Positions 23,639 through 34,200 of a stretch of 64,000 nt of DNA are shown here, piece after piece (positions within the stretch are counted from its first letter, which is position 1; each line of letters begins with the position of its first letter). Location: positions 11,907,000-11,970,999 of the forward strand of contig OV121096.1 of the NCBI GenBank assembly GCA_921293015.1, given 5' to 3'. Under the pieces are notes generated by a model that saw nothing but the letters and a program-made list of their open reading frames with translations, had not been told where the DNA came from and ran no database searches. The stretch is from Phorcus lineatus. Taxonomy: Eukaryota > Mollusca > Gastropoda > Trochida > Trochidae. Position numbers and translations under genes: made by a program.

Positions 23639-24563
23639 GTCAGTAAGGGATGCGGTGATTTCGTAGACAAAACCATTTCGTAGACACGAAATCCAGTTAA
23701 TTCGTAGACACATCGAGCAGTGATTTCGTAGACAGGTTTTAAAATAGGATTAAAAGTAATAATAACAAGGATTCGAACACTAATAGGTTCGATTAAAGAA
23801 ATAAAGTGAATAAAAACTATAAATAGTCAATTTTGTTGTGTTTTGAAATAAAGTGAATAAAAACTATAAATAGTCAATTTTGTTCTGTTTCGAAATAAAG
23901 TGAATAAAACTATAAGTTCAATTTTGTTGTGTTTTGACACGATTAAAGTAATCCAATATTTATGTTGGGTTTTTTTTCAATTCTTTTAGTTCTTGTTTGA
24001 TCTTTTAATAAAATAAATTAAGGTAAGTATGATTATATTCATCAACAACTATCAACACCTGCTTAGAAGACATCCGTGAAGAGGAAAGACGGTAAGACAC
24101 TGACAATCAAACAAATAGCGCGGCTAATCCTCCGGCAACATAATTAAAGCAAATTATGTTTTTAATTTTTTTTTTTTTTTTTTACAAATATATTGAGTCA
24201 AAAAATTAATTTTAATCCACTTGCATGAGTAGAGACTCAAATTTACCTGTCAAAACACATATATAGTATATAAACCACAAGTTTGAAATTATAATTTATT
24301 CATGGCAAACATGGCTCTCTGCGTGGTATGTTCAAACGAAGTTAGACCAAAACAACATGTTATCCAGAGTGACAGATGTGACCTTTGGCAGCACCGAACT
24401 TGCGAATCTTAATTACTTAATTAAAAATAATCGTCAATAGTGACTTAGAAATACAAATTTGATGCTTTCTACGAAATCACTGTCTACGAAATTGTTTTGT
24501 CTACGAAATCCCCTTGTCTACGAAATGGTTTTGTCTACGAAATCACTGCAAGCCGTCAGTAAA
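23639..24563 (+). mobile_element. TIR element with 9-bp TSD and PHD-like zinc-finger ORF (Mutator-like)
   Basis: The body 23648-24554 is flanked by 'gtcagtaag' (23639-23647) and 'gtcagtaaa' (24555-24563), a 9-bp TSD with one mismatch. Both ends carry inverted copies of 'gtgatttcgtagacaaaacc' followed by 'atttcgtagaca'. Additional 'tttcgtagaca' units lie inside each end: four at 23655-23745, five inverted at 24468-24542. Inside, a short frame on the plus strand encodes a Cys4-His-Cys finger. TSD length and finger point to a Mutator-like element, but no transposase core is present, so it is a non-autonomous or internally deleted derivative. Interior tandem copies of 'gaaataaagtgaataaaa' (about 23800-23925) are also present. 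Confidence 0.75.
24302..24412 (+). CDS. Short PHD-like zinc-finger ORF in the TIR element
   Basis: ATG at 24302, stop at 24410-24412, 36 residues. It starts 'MANMALCVVCSNEVRPKQHV' and continues with a C-x2-C-x2-W-x-H-x3-C pattern ('DRCDLWQHRTC'). The layout C-x2-C ... C-x2-C-x2-WxHxxC is what I associate with N-terminal fingers of MULE-type transposases in lophotrochozoans. The usual downstream sequence is missing: the frame ends directly after the last Cys. It is probably the remnant first coding exon of the element. A PHD finger of a host gene is an unlikely alternative because TIRs flank it closely. Confidence 0.5.
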   Translation: MANMALCVVCSNEVRPKQHVIQSDRCDLWQHRTCES

Positions 24564-26290
24564 ACATGTTTTAGATAATTTTGTTATATTCTTTTCACAC
24601 CTACGAAGAAAATTTGATTTGATGTTCATTTACTTCACTTTCTGGCTCGGTTTCATTTGTTATCGAGTACGAACGATTCAACACTACTCAAACAAGTATT
24701 TAAAGTCCCATTTGGTTACTGATTGAATCACATTTGTTAAGCGACATAACAAAATCAGATCAATACATTGATTTATATTTAGATAATAGTTTTCATTTTT
24801 TTTTCCAACGACCAATACATTCTTAGATCGAACAGCTGTAAACAGAGAAAAAAAACGGCTCCACATTTCACAGAGACATCTTTGTATCCGCTTAGTTTCT
24901 TTACAAAAGGGTGGTATAGACTGTTAACAATCAAAGATATGAAGTTATTCTAATACAGATCCAAGTTTTACAATACTAGTGATCAATTGCTTTTTTTTTA
25001 AATATATATTTAAAAAACGTACCTGATACAGAGAAATGAATAATCCATGCACAAATCTTCTATAAGCAGAAATTAAGGTACTCTCCATCGTTACAATCCA
25101 GCAATGAATAGACTGAACATGTTAATGTGACAGCTTGGCATGACAGAGGACGAATGTTTGGGCACCAATTTGCCCACCGTAGGTAGTGTTAGGCTAAAAC
25201 AACATATGGAGACACCATAAGCCCATGTTGTTTTAACAAATTATTATCTTGTGTATCTACTTGGCGACTTGGCTGATTGTATCAAATGTGAAAAAATTAA
25301 AAGTTCCTATTATCAGGGTATGGTTCCCCAACATTTTAGATATTTTCCACTAATGCAAACTTAGGGCTTGAAAATTCCCTAGTAACTCATATCAATATAC
25401 TAAAATCTATCTTAACGGCGACAAATGTTTGTCACAGAGTGTTAACGAATTCATAATAATATCTGTTTATCATTTCATAAATAATACCAACCGATTTTTA
25501 AAGCTCTTTCCTAAAGTTTGTACCAAATGTAAGGTAAACAAAGCTTGATATAAATTTGAGTTTAGTAAGAATAATTGCAAATGTATATTTCCACCAATGT
25601 ACTTGATATCTAAATCGTTTTATTTTTGTTTCAGGAAAAGAATTTATATTGGCATTTGCTGCCTGTTTGCTAATCCTTTTTCCTTTTTGTATGTATATTC
25701 TGAATTTTGTGTAACACATGTTTTATGGAAATAAAATACTGTTTAAATCATAGTATTATACTTACTAACCATTATATGTTTACACATATTGCATATTCTC
25801 ATACAATGAAATATGATAATATTTGACAATAAGCAACGACAGTTTCGATATCAAATTTGTATAAGAAATGACAGTTTCTATATCAAATTTGTATAAGCAA
25901 TAACAATATGAATCATTTAGTCCTCTGTATATATTACATTAGTACATGTGTGTCAGCACAAAATAACTCGATAACTGTTAGTATATCAATAAAACTTCGC
26001 TGATGTGTATTTACAAACCTAATGCCTTTTTTCGGGCGGACATGTAAAGTTGCATATTTAAAGATAACAAAACGATTAGTTAAGTAAACTTTCAGCAGTA
26101 AAACAACAATATTACACTGAAATGTAATTCTACCCTCTCACCTACTCATCTTATTTGACTCAGTTGATCAGTTGATTAACTTATAAGCAGTAACAACACA
26201 CAACAATTTACTCAATTCAACGCTTCTAACAAGCCTAAATGGGGGGGGGGGGGGGTGTGGATCAAAATTGAATGGGTTTGTATGGGAGTG
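24564..26290. other. No recognisable gene; minor repeats
   Basis: AT-rich sequence. A 36-bp unit around 'tatcaaatttgtataag' occurs twice in tandem at about 25835-25905, and a poly-G run lies at about 26240-26255. No coding signal was identified. Confidence 0.45.
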
Positions 26291-27080
26291 CGCTCGTGTG
26301 TGTGCGGTTTAACCTCACTTGTCCCACACCTTTTGTGCTGAGTTTAGGAGCGTTGGGCCATGACCAATTGGCTAACAGAGGGGGATTAGGGTATGTTCTG
26401 TTTCAGACTATAGGACACAGTGGCAGTTGGTAAGACATTTATTTAAAACATATAACACTTGGTATAAGTATACATTAACAGATTTACATATGCAAACATT
26501 GATTCAGTTATATTCATCATTTTTCGAATTTTTTATAAATATTATGATATACACATATTTGATACATTTATAAAATATATATATATGTGGAAATTGAAAC
26601 TCAATATAGCACTTGGTATGAATATGATGTACACTTATTTTAGACATTAATCATAAATAAAGAAATATAAACAAGGATATTGAAACTCAATATAGCACTT
26701 AGTATCACAAATTTGCATCACTCTAACACATTAAAGTCCAACAAAATGCAGCACAGCATTGAGGTATTCAACAGGGGTCTTGGCACCAGTGATTAGCAAG
26801 TTCTTCAGTTCAAGAATTCTCTCGTCGATACGACGATATTTCCTTCTCTTAGGTGGAAGTCTGCCCCCATTTTCAAGTTGATTGATGATGACTTCGACGT
26901 CATCTTGTTCGGCCTTGATCAAGTCCAGGAACTTATAGATGTTTGGATGTGTTCACCAGTGTTCACAGTGACACTAATTAGAACAGGCTATAGTCCCACA
27001 CCCACACTCTTAATCCCCTTTTAATCCCTATCACAACATACAGGTGTGGGACAAGTGAGGTGCCGTGTGTGCGTGAGTGT
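26290..27080 (-). mobile_element. Internally deleted MULE-like element with long inverted ends
   Basis: The two ends are imperfect inverted repeats. Left (from about 26305) contains 'cctcacttgtcccacacc', and right (27040-27060) contains its reverse complement. A second paired block follows inward: 'ggggattagggtatgtt' and 'gactatagg' on the left, 'ggggattaagagtg' and 'gactatag' (reverse complement) on the right. Together they suggest long TIRs of around 100 bp. Between them lies only a MULE C-terminal exon (minus strand). No TSD was resolved because LINE 3'-UTR-like sequence abuts the right end. The alternative, that the inverted segments belong to two opposed LINE 3' ends, cannot be excluded. 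Confidence 0.5.
26728..26960 (-). pseudogene. MULE transposase C-terminal exon fragment
   Basis: Minus-strand reading gives 'THPNIYKFLDLIKAEQDDVE' leading to 'NQLENGGRLPPKRRKYRRID' and 'VEYLNAVLHFVGL' then stop. This aligns block by block with the last exon of the MULE at 11.7-15.3 kb ('GQRPPPKKARYQ') and with 28.05-28.28 kb. No DDE core is nearby, so it cannot encode transposase. In these transposases the segment follows the third catalytic residue; its function is unknown to me. Confidence 0.75.
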
Positions 27081-27089
27081 GTAAGGGAA

Positions 27090-27276
27090 TTGTATGTATT
27101 TGTACGTATGTACTTGTATGTTTTTATAAATATTTTTAAAGTTATATTGTGTCTCGTAGGCCACATGTTCGGACGCTGTTTTAAAAATGTGATTTATAAC
27201 CAATGGTATTTTAATGTATATTTCAGCGTGTGACACTTAAATAAAATATTTTTCTTCTTCTTCTTTCTTCTTCCTA
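27090..27276 (+). repeat. LINE 3' UTR end with (TTC)n tail
   Basis: Shares 'gcgtgtgacacttaaataaa' and an upstream 'gtgtctcgtaggcc' region with the LINE 3' end at 16.14-16.28 kb, but carries a (TTC)n instead of a (TAC)n tail. No coding part remains, so it is a strongly 5'-truncated insertion. Confidence 0.6.
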
Positions 27277-28045
27277 AATAGACGCTTGTACATATAAAAA
27301 CAACCTTTTCATACTGATCGAAATCAATTGTTACATCGGGTTAAGTAGAAAAAAATTATTTTTCTCAACTCTGTACTCTGGTTTGCGTCAAAATATCTTG
27401 TGAAGGTAAACAAAGTTTATTAATGAACTCAAAGTCAACAACCTCCGTTTATAATCTTCTTGTAGTATTGATAAGAAATGAGTTGAAATATTGTATTTCT
27501 AAATTAGCATGAAGAAAGCGCCTTTGCAATATTGAATATCTTAACCGAATTGTTGTGTACATCATATTGGTTTGACATAACTTTGTGTTGTATGTTTGAT
27601 GGTTTCAAAATATAATTTTTATTGGCGCGGCATTAATATAAGCTTCCAGCTTGCTTGCAAATCTTTTTTTTTTTAAATGAATAAAATATGTTTAAACCAT
27701 AAACTTCTTTTGTAAATCTTGAAAACTAAGTTCTAAATTTTTTTAAATTCTATTAAAAAGCCTGCTATTTCCACATAAATAATCAATGGATGATGTTAGA
27801 TTTTATTTTGTTTATTTTACATGATAATCGTTCTGTTTATATAAAAAATATTTTGAATATATTTAGTTTGGCAAAAAAACTTTCATCGAATAGCAATAAA
27901 CATAACAATGTGTTGTTGTTTTTGGTTAGGGTTTAATCACGTCTGCTTCCACCTATCAGTGATATTGCCGATAGGGGCCAATGCCTTGATAAATATGATT
28001 GACAAAATGGCAAATGCACAGGTAGACATTCCAAATTGAACAAAT
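27277..28045. other. No recognisable gene
   Basis: Very AT-rich, with poly-T/A runs. The stretch 27930-27985 ('gggtttaatcacgtctgc', 'gatattgccgatagggg') looks like an eroded interspersed repeat, but I cannot name it. Confidence 0.4.
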
Positions 28046-28047
28046 CT

Positions 28048-28275
28048 GGAACCTGCCATCCAAACCTCTTTAAGTTCATAAGCTTAATTCAGAAGGAACA
28101 ATCATGCAATGAGATTGTTATGTGTCAACTTGCTGCAGGTGGACGTCAGCCACCACGGAAGAAGAAGTATAGGGAGTTGTACCAGCGCCTGCGAAAGGAG
28201 AAGGACTCTCTCCTAGCTGGCACCAAAACTCAAACTGAATATGCAGATTCAGTATATCACCTTGTTGGACTTTGA
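28048..28275 (+). pseudogene. MULE transposase C-terminal exon fragment
   Basis: Encodes 'CHPNLFKFISLIQKEQSCNE', then 'AAGGRQPPRKKKYRELYQRL' and 'TQTEYADSVYHLVGL' with TGA at 28273-28275. It is the third copy of this exon type in the window and is closer to the fragment at 26.7-27.0 kb than to the 15.1-15.3 kb copy. The frame is open, but upstream exons are not present in the preceding kilobase. AATAAA follows at about 28342. A stem 'ctttgccacc' / 'ggtggcaaag' lies downstream (28396-28428). Confidence 0.7.
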
Positions 28276-28428
28276 AGTTTATGTACATGTGTCTGAATCT
28301 CAATTATATTGTGAATTTGAAAGGAGAATGTTAGAATTTAGAATAAAATTTATTGAGACGACCCCCTGTTTTACCAATTAGCATGCATGACCAACTTTGC
28401 CACCGAGAACAATAGGTGGTGGCAAAGT

Positions 28429-29429
28429 GAGAAGACGCCGTTATATGTTACCGGCGTAGACGCAGTTTAAACTAATCAAGAACAGCCAAGCGCAACGCCA
28501 CAGAGGTTGTCATGCTCGTATGTTTCGGGATGGAGAATATCCTGCATTAGGAATAAACATAGTAATCTGCGACCTTATGTAGGATATCATCCAAAACACA
28601 CTTGCATGAAAACCACTTTATCATACAATGTCATTCTTCATTCATTTACGAAAAAGCGTGACATTACTGAAGCAGTTGAAGTTTTCTTGAAATGCGCGAA
28701 TTGAAATATTCAAGTGAACAGCGTTATGGTATTCGCGGTAAATTGACATAAACGTTATCCTCTTTATTTTGCTTCGAGGTGACAGAACTGTTGTTTTCGT
28801 GTGATCTAAATATTTCTTGTTTCTAAACACCATGATTTGAGATGAAAACGAATATTGCTAACAATTTGATGGTAGATACGAACTTTCCTTTTTGTGCCTT
28901 TGCGCTCAAGCTTAAGTTAAAGAACATGTGAATAAAACTGCCTTGGTTACCGTTTACCCGTGAGCAAAATATGACACTTCTCGATCATGAATTTTACGAA
29001 ACAATTGAGAAATACCGTTTCTCATAAAATGTTCTCATAATCATTATGCATTATGAATTTGATATTTTGATAAAGGCGTTCGAAATACCTTTAGGCACAT
29101 CCGAAGAAATGTGCTTTTGAACTGCATGTGGGTATGTACCTTGCCTTGTTGATTGCGAGTTGGGTATAACCCTAAAACTGAAATTCCGTTTAAGGAAAAA
29201 AACATCAACAAAATATACAACATTCAAACATCCATGTAAACATCCATTGAAATGAAATAAACACAAAATGTATCAGATGTCGCTTTGTTTAAATTAGAAT
29301 GTATATTAGAATTTAAGTATCTTAAACATAAAAGAACGAGTATTTTAGGTAGAATGTATGCACTCATGTCTTTCTCATGAACATGAATTTGAAAAGGAAA
29401 CGTAACTTCTAAAAGATCTCAGTTTCAAA
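28429..29429. other. No recognisable gene
   Basis: AT-rich spacer before duplication copy B. Short frames without domains. Confidence 0.5.
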
Positions 29430-31940
29430 GAAAAGAAAATTTTGAAATGACTGGCGATAGCCGATAGGCAGTGGAGAATGATTTGTAGCTTCCCTAAATT
29501 ATAAGTACAATGACTTATTGCGCAAAAAAAGATTGAAAGTCTTATTGTGTGAATGAGGATACAGGAATCATGTTTGTTTAATGCTATCACAGGTACAAAA
29601 CCCCAACAATATTTTATGGACTTGTCATCGGCGTGTCGGCAGTCTTTGTTCTAAACTTAAAATGGCTTAAACTTACAGTATAACCTCATATCGCCAAGTT
29701 CTTGTTTGTGCAAAGCTTCAAGACGTTCAGCAGTGATCCCTTAGCCACATGTTGTCAGGTAACCCAACGCATTTGTGTAAAAGTATTTACTTGGAAAACA
29801 ACATGAAGTTTCTGTTAATCACGGCTTGTGTTCTTGTAAACACGTGTTGTCCATCTGTAAATCAAACTTTAAAAAAAAAAACCAATCACTTGTGTTCGTA
29901 CATAAGACAAAAGTGTTAAGAACGTGGATCACATTATTCATGTCACGATTGGTACGTGGAGAAAATGACTTAAAGAAAATAGACTAGAACACATATACAT
30001 GTATTTGAAAACAATTGGTAAGATATAGATTTCTGACATCTTTTGTTTTACTGGAACATGTATGTGACTTGTTAGGCCTTTAAGTGTCCCAAAACATGAT
30101 AATATCAATAAGAAACGTATTCAACATTAAGAGATGTTTCTACCACAATAATGTATAACATACCTCTGCACTATTTTCAATTCATTTAAACTTTATCATA
30201 TTCGTTTCTTTAAAATATAATATAGATAAGTCGCAATGTATAAATATAAACTCTATTCATGTAATTAAACACTTAAATGGATAATGATAAATACCTGTTT
30301 GAATGCTCGGAATACTGATGAAGGCTTAAAGAAATCAATCAATCTTCGACTGTTCCGGTACCGGTACCGCTATTTTATAAAACGCAATACAGCAACACCC
30401 TTAACAGTTTGTTAAAATTATTATTGTATCATTTTATCACATTTCAAATTTTCATAAGTTATTCATAATTTACTTTTAAAGATATTCGCCAAAGAGGACT
30501 GTATTTTTTGTGGAAACAAAAATTTCGGCGAGACAACCCTGTGTGTGTGTCTTTATATATATATGGTAAAGCGCAAATTTCCACGTACTAGTGCATGCTC
30601 AAGGCGCTACCAGCATTACTACCCTGGTCTAACCAAAGCTGACATATATTTATCGCTAGAAGGTCACCACCAACACACTGCTTTACCAGGTACCCATTTC
30701 ATGTTGGGTGAACAGCGGCACATTTTGAACTAAGTCTCTTGCCCGAGTAGACACAAGTTTTTTTGTGTCTCAGCGTGGGGTAGTGGATCAAGCCTTCAAA
30801 CTCTGAGCTTGTCGAGCAATGACGGATTAACCCATCCTTCTGGCGGGCCACGCGCGATGTTGCTGAACTTCTCAAATACCGGTCATCTGAGCTATGCACA
30901 GGACCACGTGCCTCCACGTTAAACATGACGTATCCTCGCAAGTTGTAATATTTTGTATGTGAGTAATCGCTGAAAGGAGGCTGATTTTCATTATGGCCAC
31001 TGAAACACAAGTTTCTAAACCAAATTGTTTGGCAAATTGGCCATCTCATACTTGGTAACAAGCAAGACTGACAATCACATTGTTAGTAAATGCTCCATGA
31101 AAAGAGTATTAACATACACACATTCTGATGGTTGTCTGGTTTGATAAACATTAACAAGGACGTATTACCTAAAACATTTCCAAATCAAGATACACGGAAA
31201 TTTATGAGTGAAACACGTTGAGATGATAAGAAGTATTCATATAATGCTGAATCCGTTATTGCATTAAGAGGCTATGATGTTTCTTAAGCTATCATAAGAG
31301 CTTCCATACCATAATTTTATGTCATATGATGATGGACCTACAGTTATCATAAAAAAAAATAATCAAAATTTTACAAATTAGAATATCACACGTGTGTGTA
31401 TTATTCATACGAAATCAATGCAAACTGGCTGTATGTATGAAGGTGGGTTTGATCCACCAATGTGTACAGACTTACATGACAAGTCAACACATTGGTATGC
31501 CCTAAATCGTTTAATATGTTGCTTCTATGTAGCATGTTCTACGTTAGATCAAACAATCAAACGTGGCAACAATCACATCCATTTTGAATTAAATCTGTTT
31601 GACAAATGAATAATGGGGTGCACGGGAAGTTTGCTCGAATAGAGATTTAAAAACTTATTTCACAAACACATTTTTTTCTAAACGACCAACGTAGTCTCTG
31701 GGAGAGGCGTGTCACGTGGGAATGTCGTAAATAGTGCAACATACCAAGAAAGTCCTAAAGGAAACAGAGCAAGTAGATTTATTACTATTGTTTAAAACCG
31801 TTAATTCAAAACACGATTTAGAATTAGGTGACAGGGTGTGTTCCTTTCGCGGAGCTCAAGAGACAGACCTAAATGTCCATAAATAATTGTTCATGTTGCA
31901 AAGCTAGTTCGTCAACCTTAAAAATCTATAATTAAAAAGT
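29430..31940 (+). repeat. Direct segmental duplication, copy B
   Basis: Paralogue of 16890-19700, about 12.5 kb away. It lacks the SINE of copy A but contains its own insertion at about 30560-30945, an interspersed repeat with 'taccaggtacccatttcatg' and 'gtctcttgcccgagtagaca', a type of sequence common in marine invertebrate genomes whose class I cannot give. At 29813 it carries an ATG-led hydrophobic peptide 'MKFLLITACVLVNTCCPSV' that looks like a secretory signal, ending near a possible splice donor (CT|GTAAAT at about 29860). In copy A the ATG and the GT are both mutated. Confidence 0.7.
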
Positions 31941-33489
31941 TTATCGAAATGTTTCCAATGCATAAATATCTAAATTAAAAAAAGAGTTTCAGAGTAAAAA
32001 AACAAATCCTGAGAAATGCTAACTATTGAGTTCGGAATGGATATTAAAAAACTATTATCTCTTTTTCATGTTTTATTATAAAAATCTTAGTGTTGACGAT
32101 TATTAGAAAACACCTGCACGCAATTGCACAATTGCATCTGATTAAAATGACAAGACCACTTATGTATGAGAGACGATGACCAGTTGGCTCTGTTACGAAA
32201 CTCAACTGACTGTTTACCTTCGTCAAAAATTTTCACTGGATCTCCACTGAATTTAATTGTCTTTTAGCAATTTGTAATGCATGTAGAGAAGGGGATCTCA
32301 AAAATAGATATCCATTATCAAGAAAACTTTAATTCGCCGTTAAGCGTAAAAATGGTGGAAATGCTGAGGAATCATGTCAATAAGTGATAACCTTGTGTAG
32401 AAAATCCATATTAGCATAACCTGCAATACCATACATCAACTATATGTATGCTCACAAATTGCTTCAAAATGTGAATGCATGGTTTCACTATATGTCATGA
32501 GTAAGTCGTGTAATTTAGTTACAATCATCCAGGTTCGTAAACTCAAACCAGATCACAATTTAATACTCTGCTGGAAACAAGAATGTTGTTCATCGTTGTA
32601 CAAATGAATATGGGATGATATAAGAGCCATTTGAAATGCCTTAATATTCATAACCAAAGCCACATTTGAAAGCACCAGCCCCTCTGTGAAGCGTCAATGA
32701 GCACCTTTGAGATGGATATTAGACGCTATAGAAATTAATTATTATATATATTATTATAAAGATTCTCAGAAATTAGCGTCGATATCTTTCTTGGCAGAGT
32801 TAACTTGCTGCTTTAAAAGGGGGTCTTATCATTTTCTAAAATAAATTAGGTATAGGATGTAAAAACCCAATACTAAACTCGTGCCCAGTACTCGGTACTG
32901 CCGAAATTCGAAAAACAATGAAATTTGTAAAATACAAAAGTATTTAACAGATAGTTGCTTATAGTTTAACAATTTCACCGTGTTGCACACTCAGGCTACA
33001 TACCAACAATCAATTTATCACTCGAGTAGTCCTTGTACACTTTCATCTACCCATATTGATTAAAGCTTGGCGCTCTATATAAGGCGATATTACATGTACT
33101 GCTTTCAACACTAAAATATAAAATATCAAATTTGGTAAAGACTTTTGCAAGTTTAAAATATCTAATTGGCTGTAGTTTCTTGATATGAGTCATGTCATTC
33201 ATATATAGTGTAAAGGTTGTTTCCTTTCCTTTATTTTGGAATACAGAATTTATAGAGTTCTAATATAAGTACTTATACGTATGATTCTACACTACTCTAC
33301 AATTCATCGCATGATAAACGAGGAATCGAATTGACTTTCATGAGAGGTGTGCATCGGTTACCAAAATTCCAGAAACGGTGATTTTAAAGACACTTATGGT
33401 TTTTTGGTTAACCTGGAATTGAAATATATGTCGGGGAAAATATAATTGATTTCATTGTTAAATGGTTTTAAGATAGGTATAGCCAACAT
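31941..33489. other. No recognisable gene
   Basis: AT-rich, short frames only; nothing supported. Confidence 0.5.
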
Positions 33490-33685
33490 GATGCAAACAG
33501 GGCAAATTTGAGTCGTTCTAAAACCTACTATTTTTCTCTCACTATGCCCTTCTTTTCGTCTTTTCCCTCATTCTGTCTAACTCTTTTCCCCCTGATCGAT
33601 CCGCCGCTTTGGGATGATTTTCATCTACGTGGTGAATAACTGAAATGTCAAAAACGCATGTCAAACTCGAACTCACTGACTCGTT
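33490..33685 (+). repeat. 5'-truncated SINE-like copy
   Basis: Aligns with the 3' two-thirds of the SINE at 17468-17777: 'gtcgttctaaaacctact', 'ctctcactatgccctt', 'gatgattttcatctacgtgg', 'aataactgaaatg', ending 'aactcactgactc'. Diverged relative to the first copy. No TSD was recognised. Confidence 0.65.
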
Positions 33686-34139
33686 CTCTTGTTAAATAAA
33701 AATATAAGTTCATTTCTCTCAAGGAGGAAGGATATCCGGGTTTGATCTATCACTCTCTTCTCTTGGAAAAAGTTGGGCAGAATCTCAAAGCTTACATTGG
33801 GTAGAGAAAATCTATTGCACTCGCATGTTTGACATGAAATAGTCTCTCTTTATACAAATGCCCTTCGAAATTCAAGTACTTATTTATACTATTAAAAATA
33901 TCTTTTCCACGAACCACACCTGAGAGGAAACCAATGACATGTTATAACGCGAATGTTTATAAGTCTTTTAAATCATGTAGCAATTGTCGGTTACTATGCA
34001 CCTGTAGGATGTGCCAATAGACACCAAACCGAAGGTCTTTTGAGTTTAAACAGCGAATTGTGTGATTGGTTCAGTTCCCTTCGATACCGTCTGTTTATCA
34101 AATCAAATAAGGAGATTCAGTTGCTTCTTCCCTGACAAC
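33686..34139. promoter_or_regulatory. Upstream region of the EGF-like gene
   Basis: Probable distal promoter region of the gene starting at 34201; no recognised factor site. The short frame at 33953-34135 has no domain. Confidence 0.3.
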
Positions 34140-34145
34140 GTATTG

Positions 34146-34152
34146 TATAAAA
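34146..34152 (+). promoter_or_regulatory. TATA box of the EGF-like gene
   Basis: TATAAAA lies 55 bases before the ATG, which would put transcription start near 34176 and leave a 5' UTR of about 25 bases. The context (GC-richer 'ggggcagggtcgtgg' between box and ATG) fits a core promoter. Confidence 0.6.
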
Positions 34153-34200
34153 CGGAAGAGTACAGGGGCAGGGTCGTGGACTTCACCTGGAGCTTCAAGC

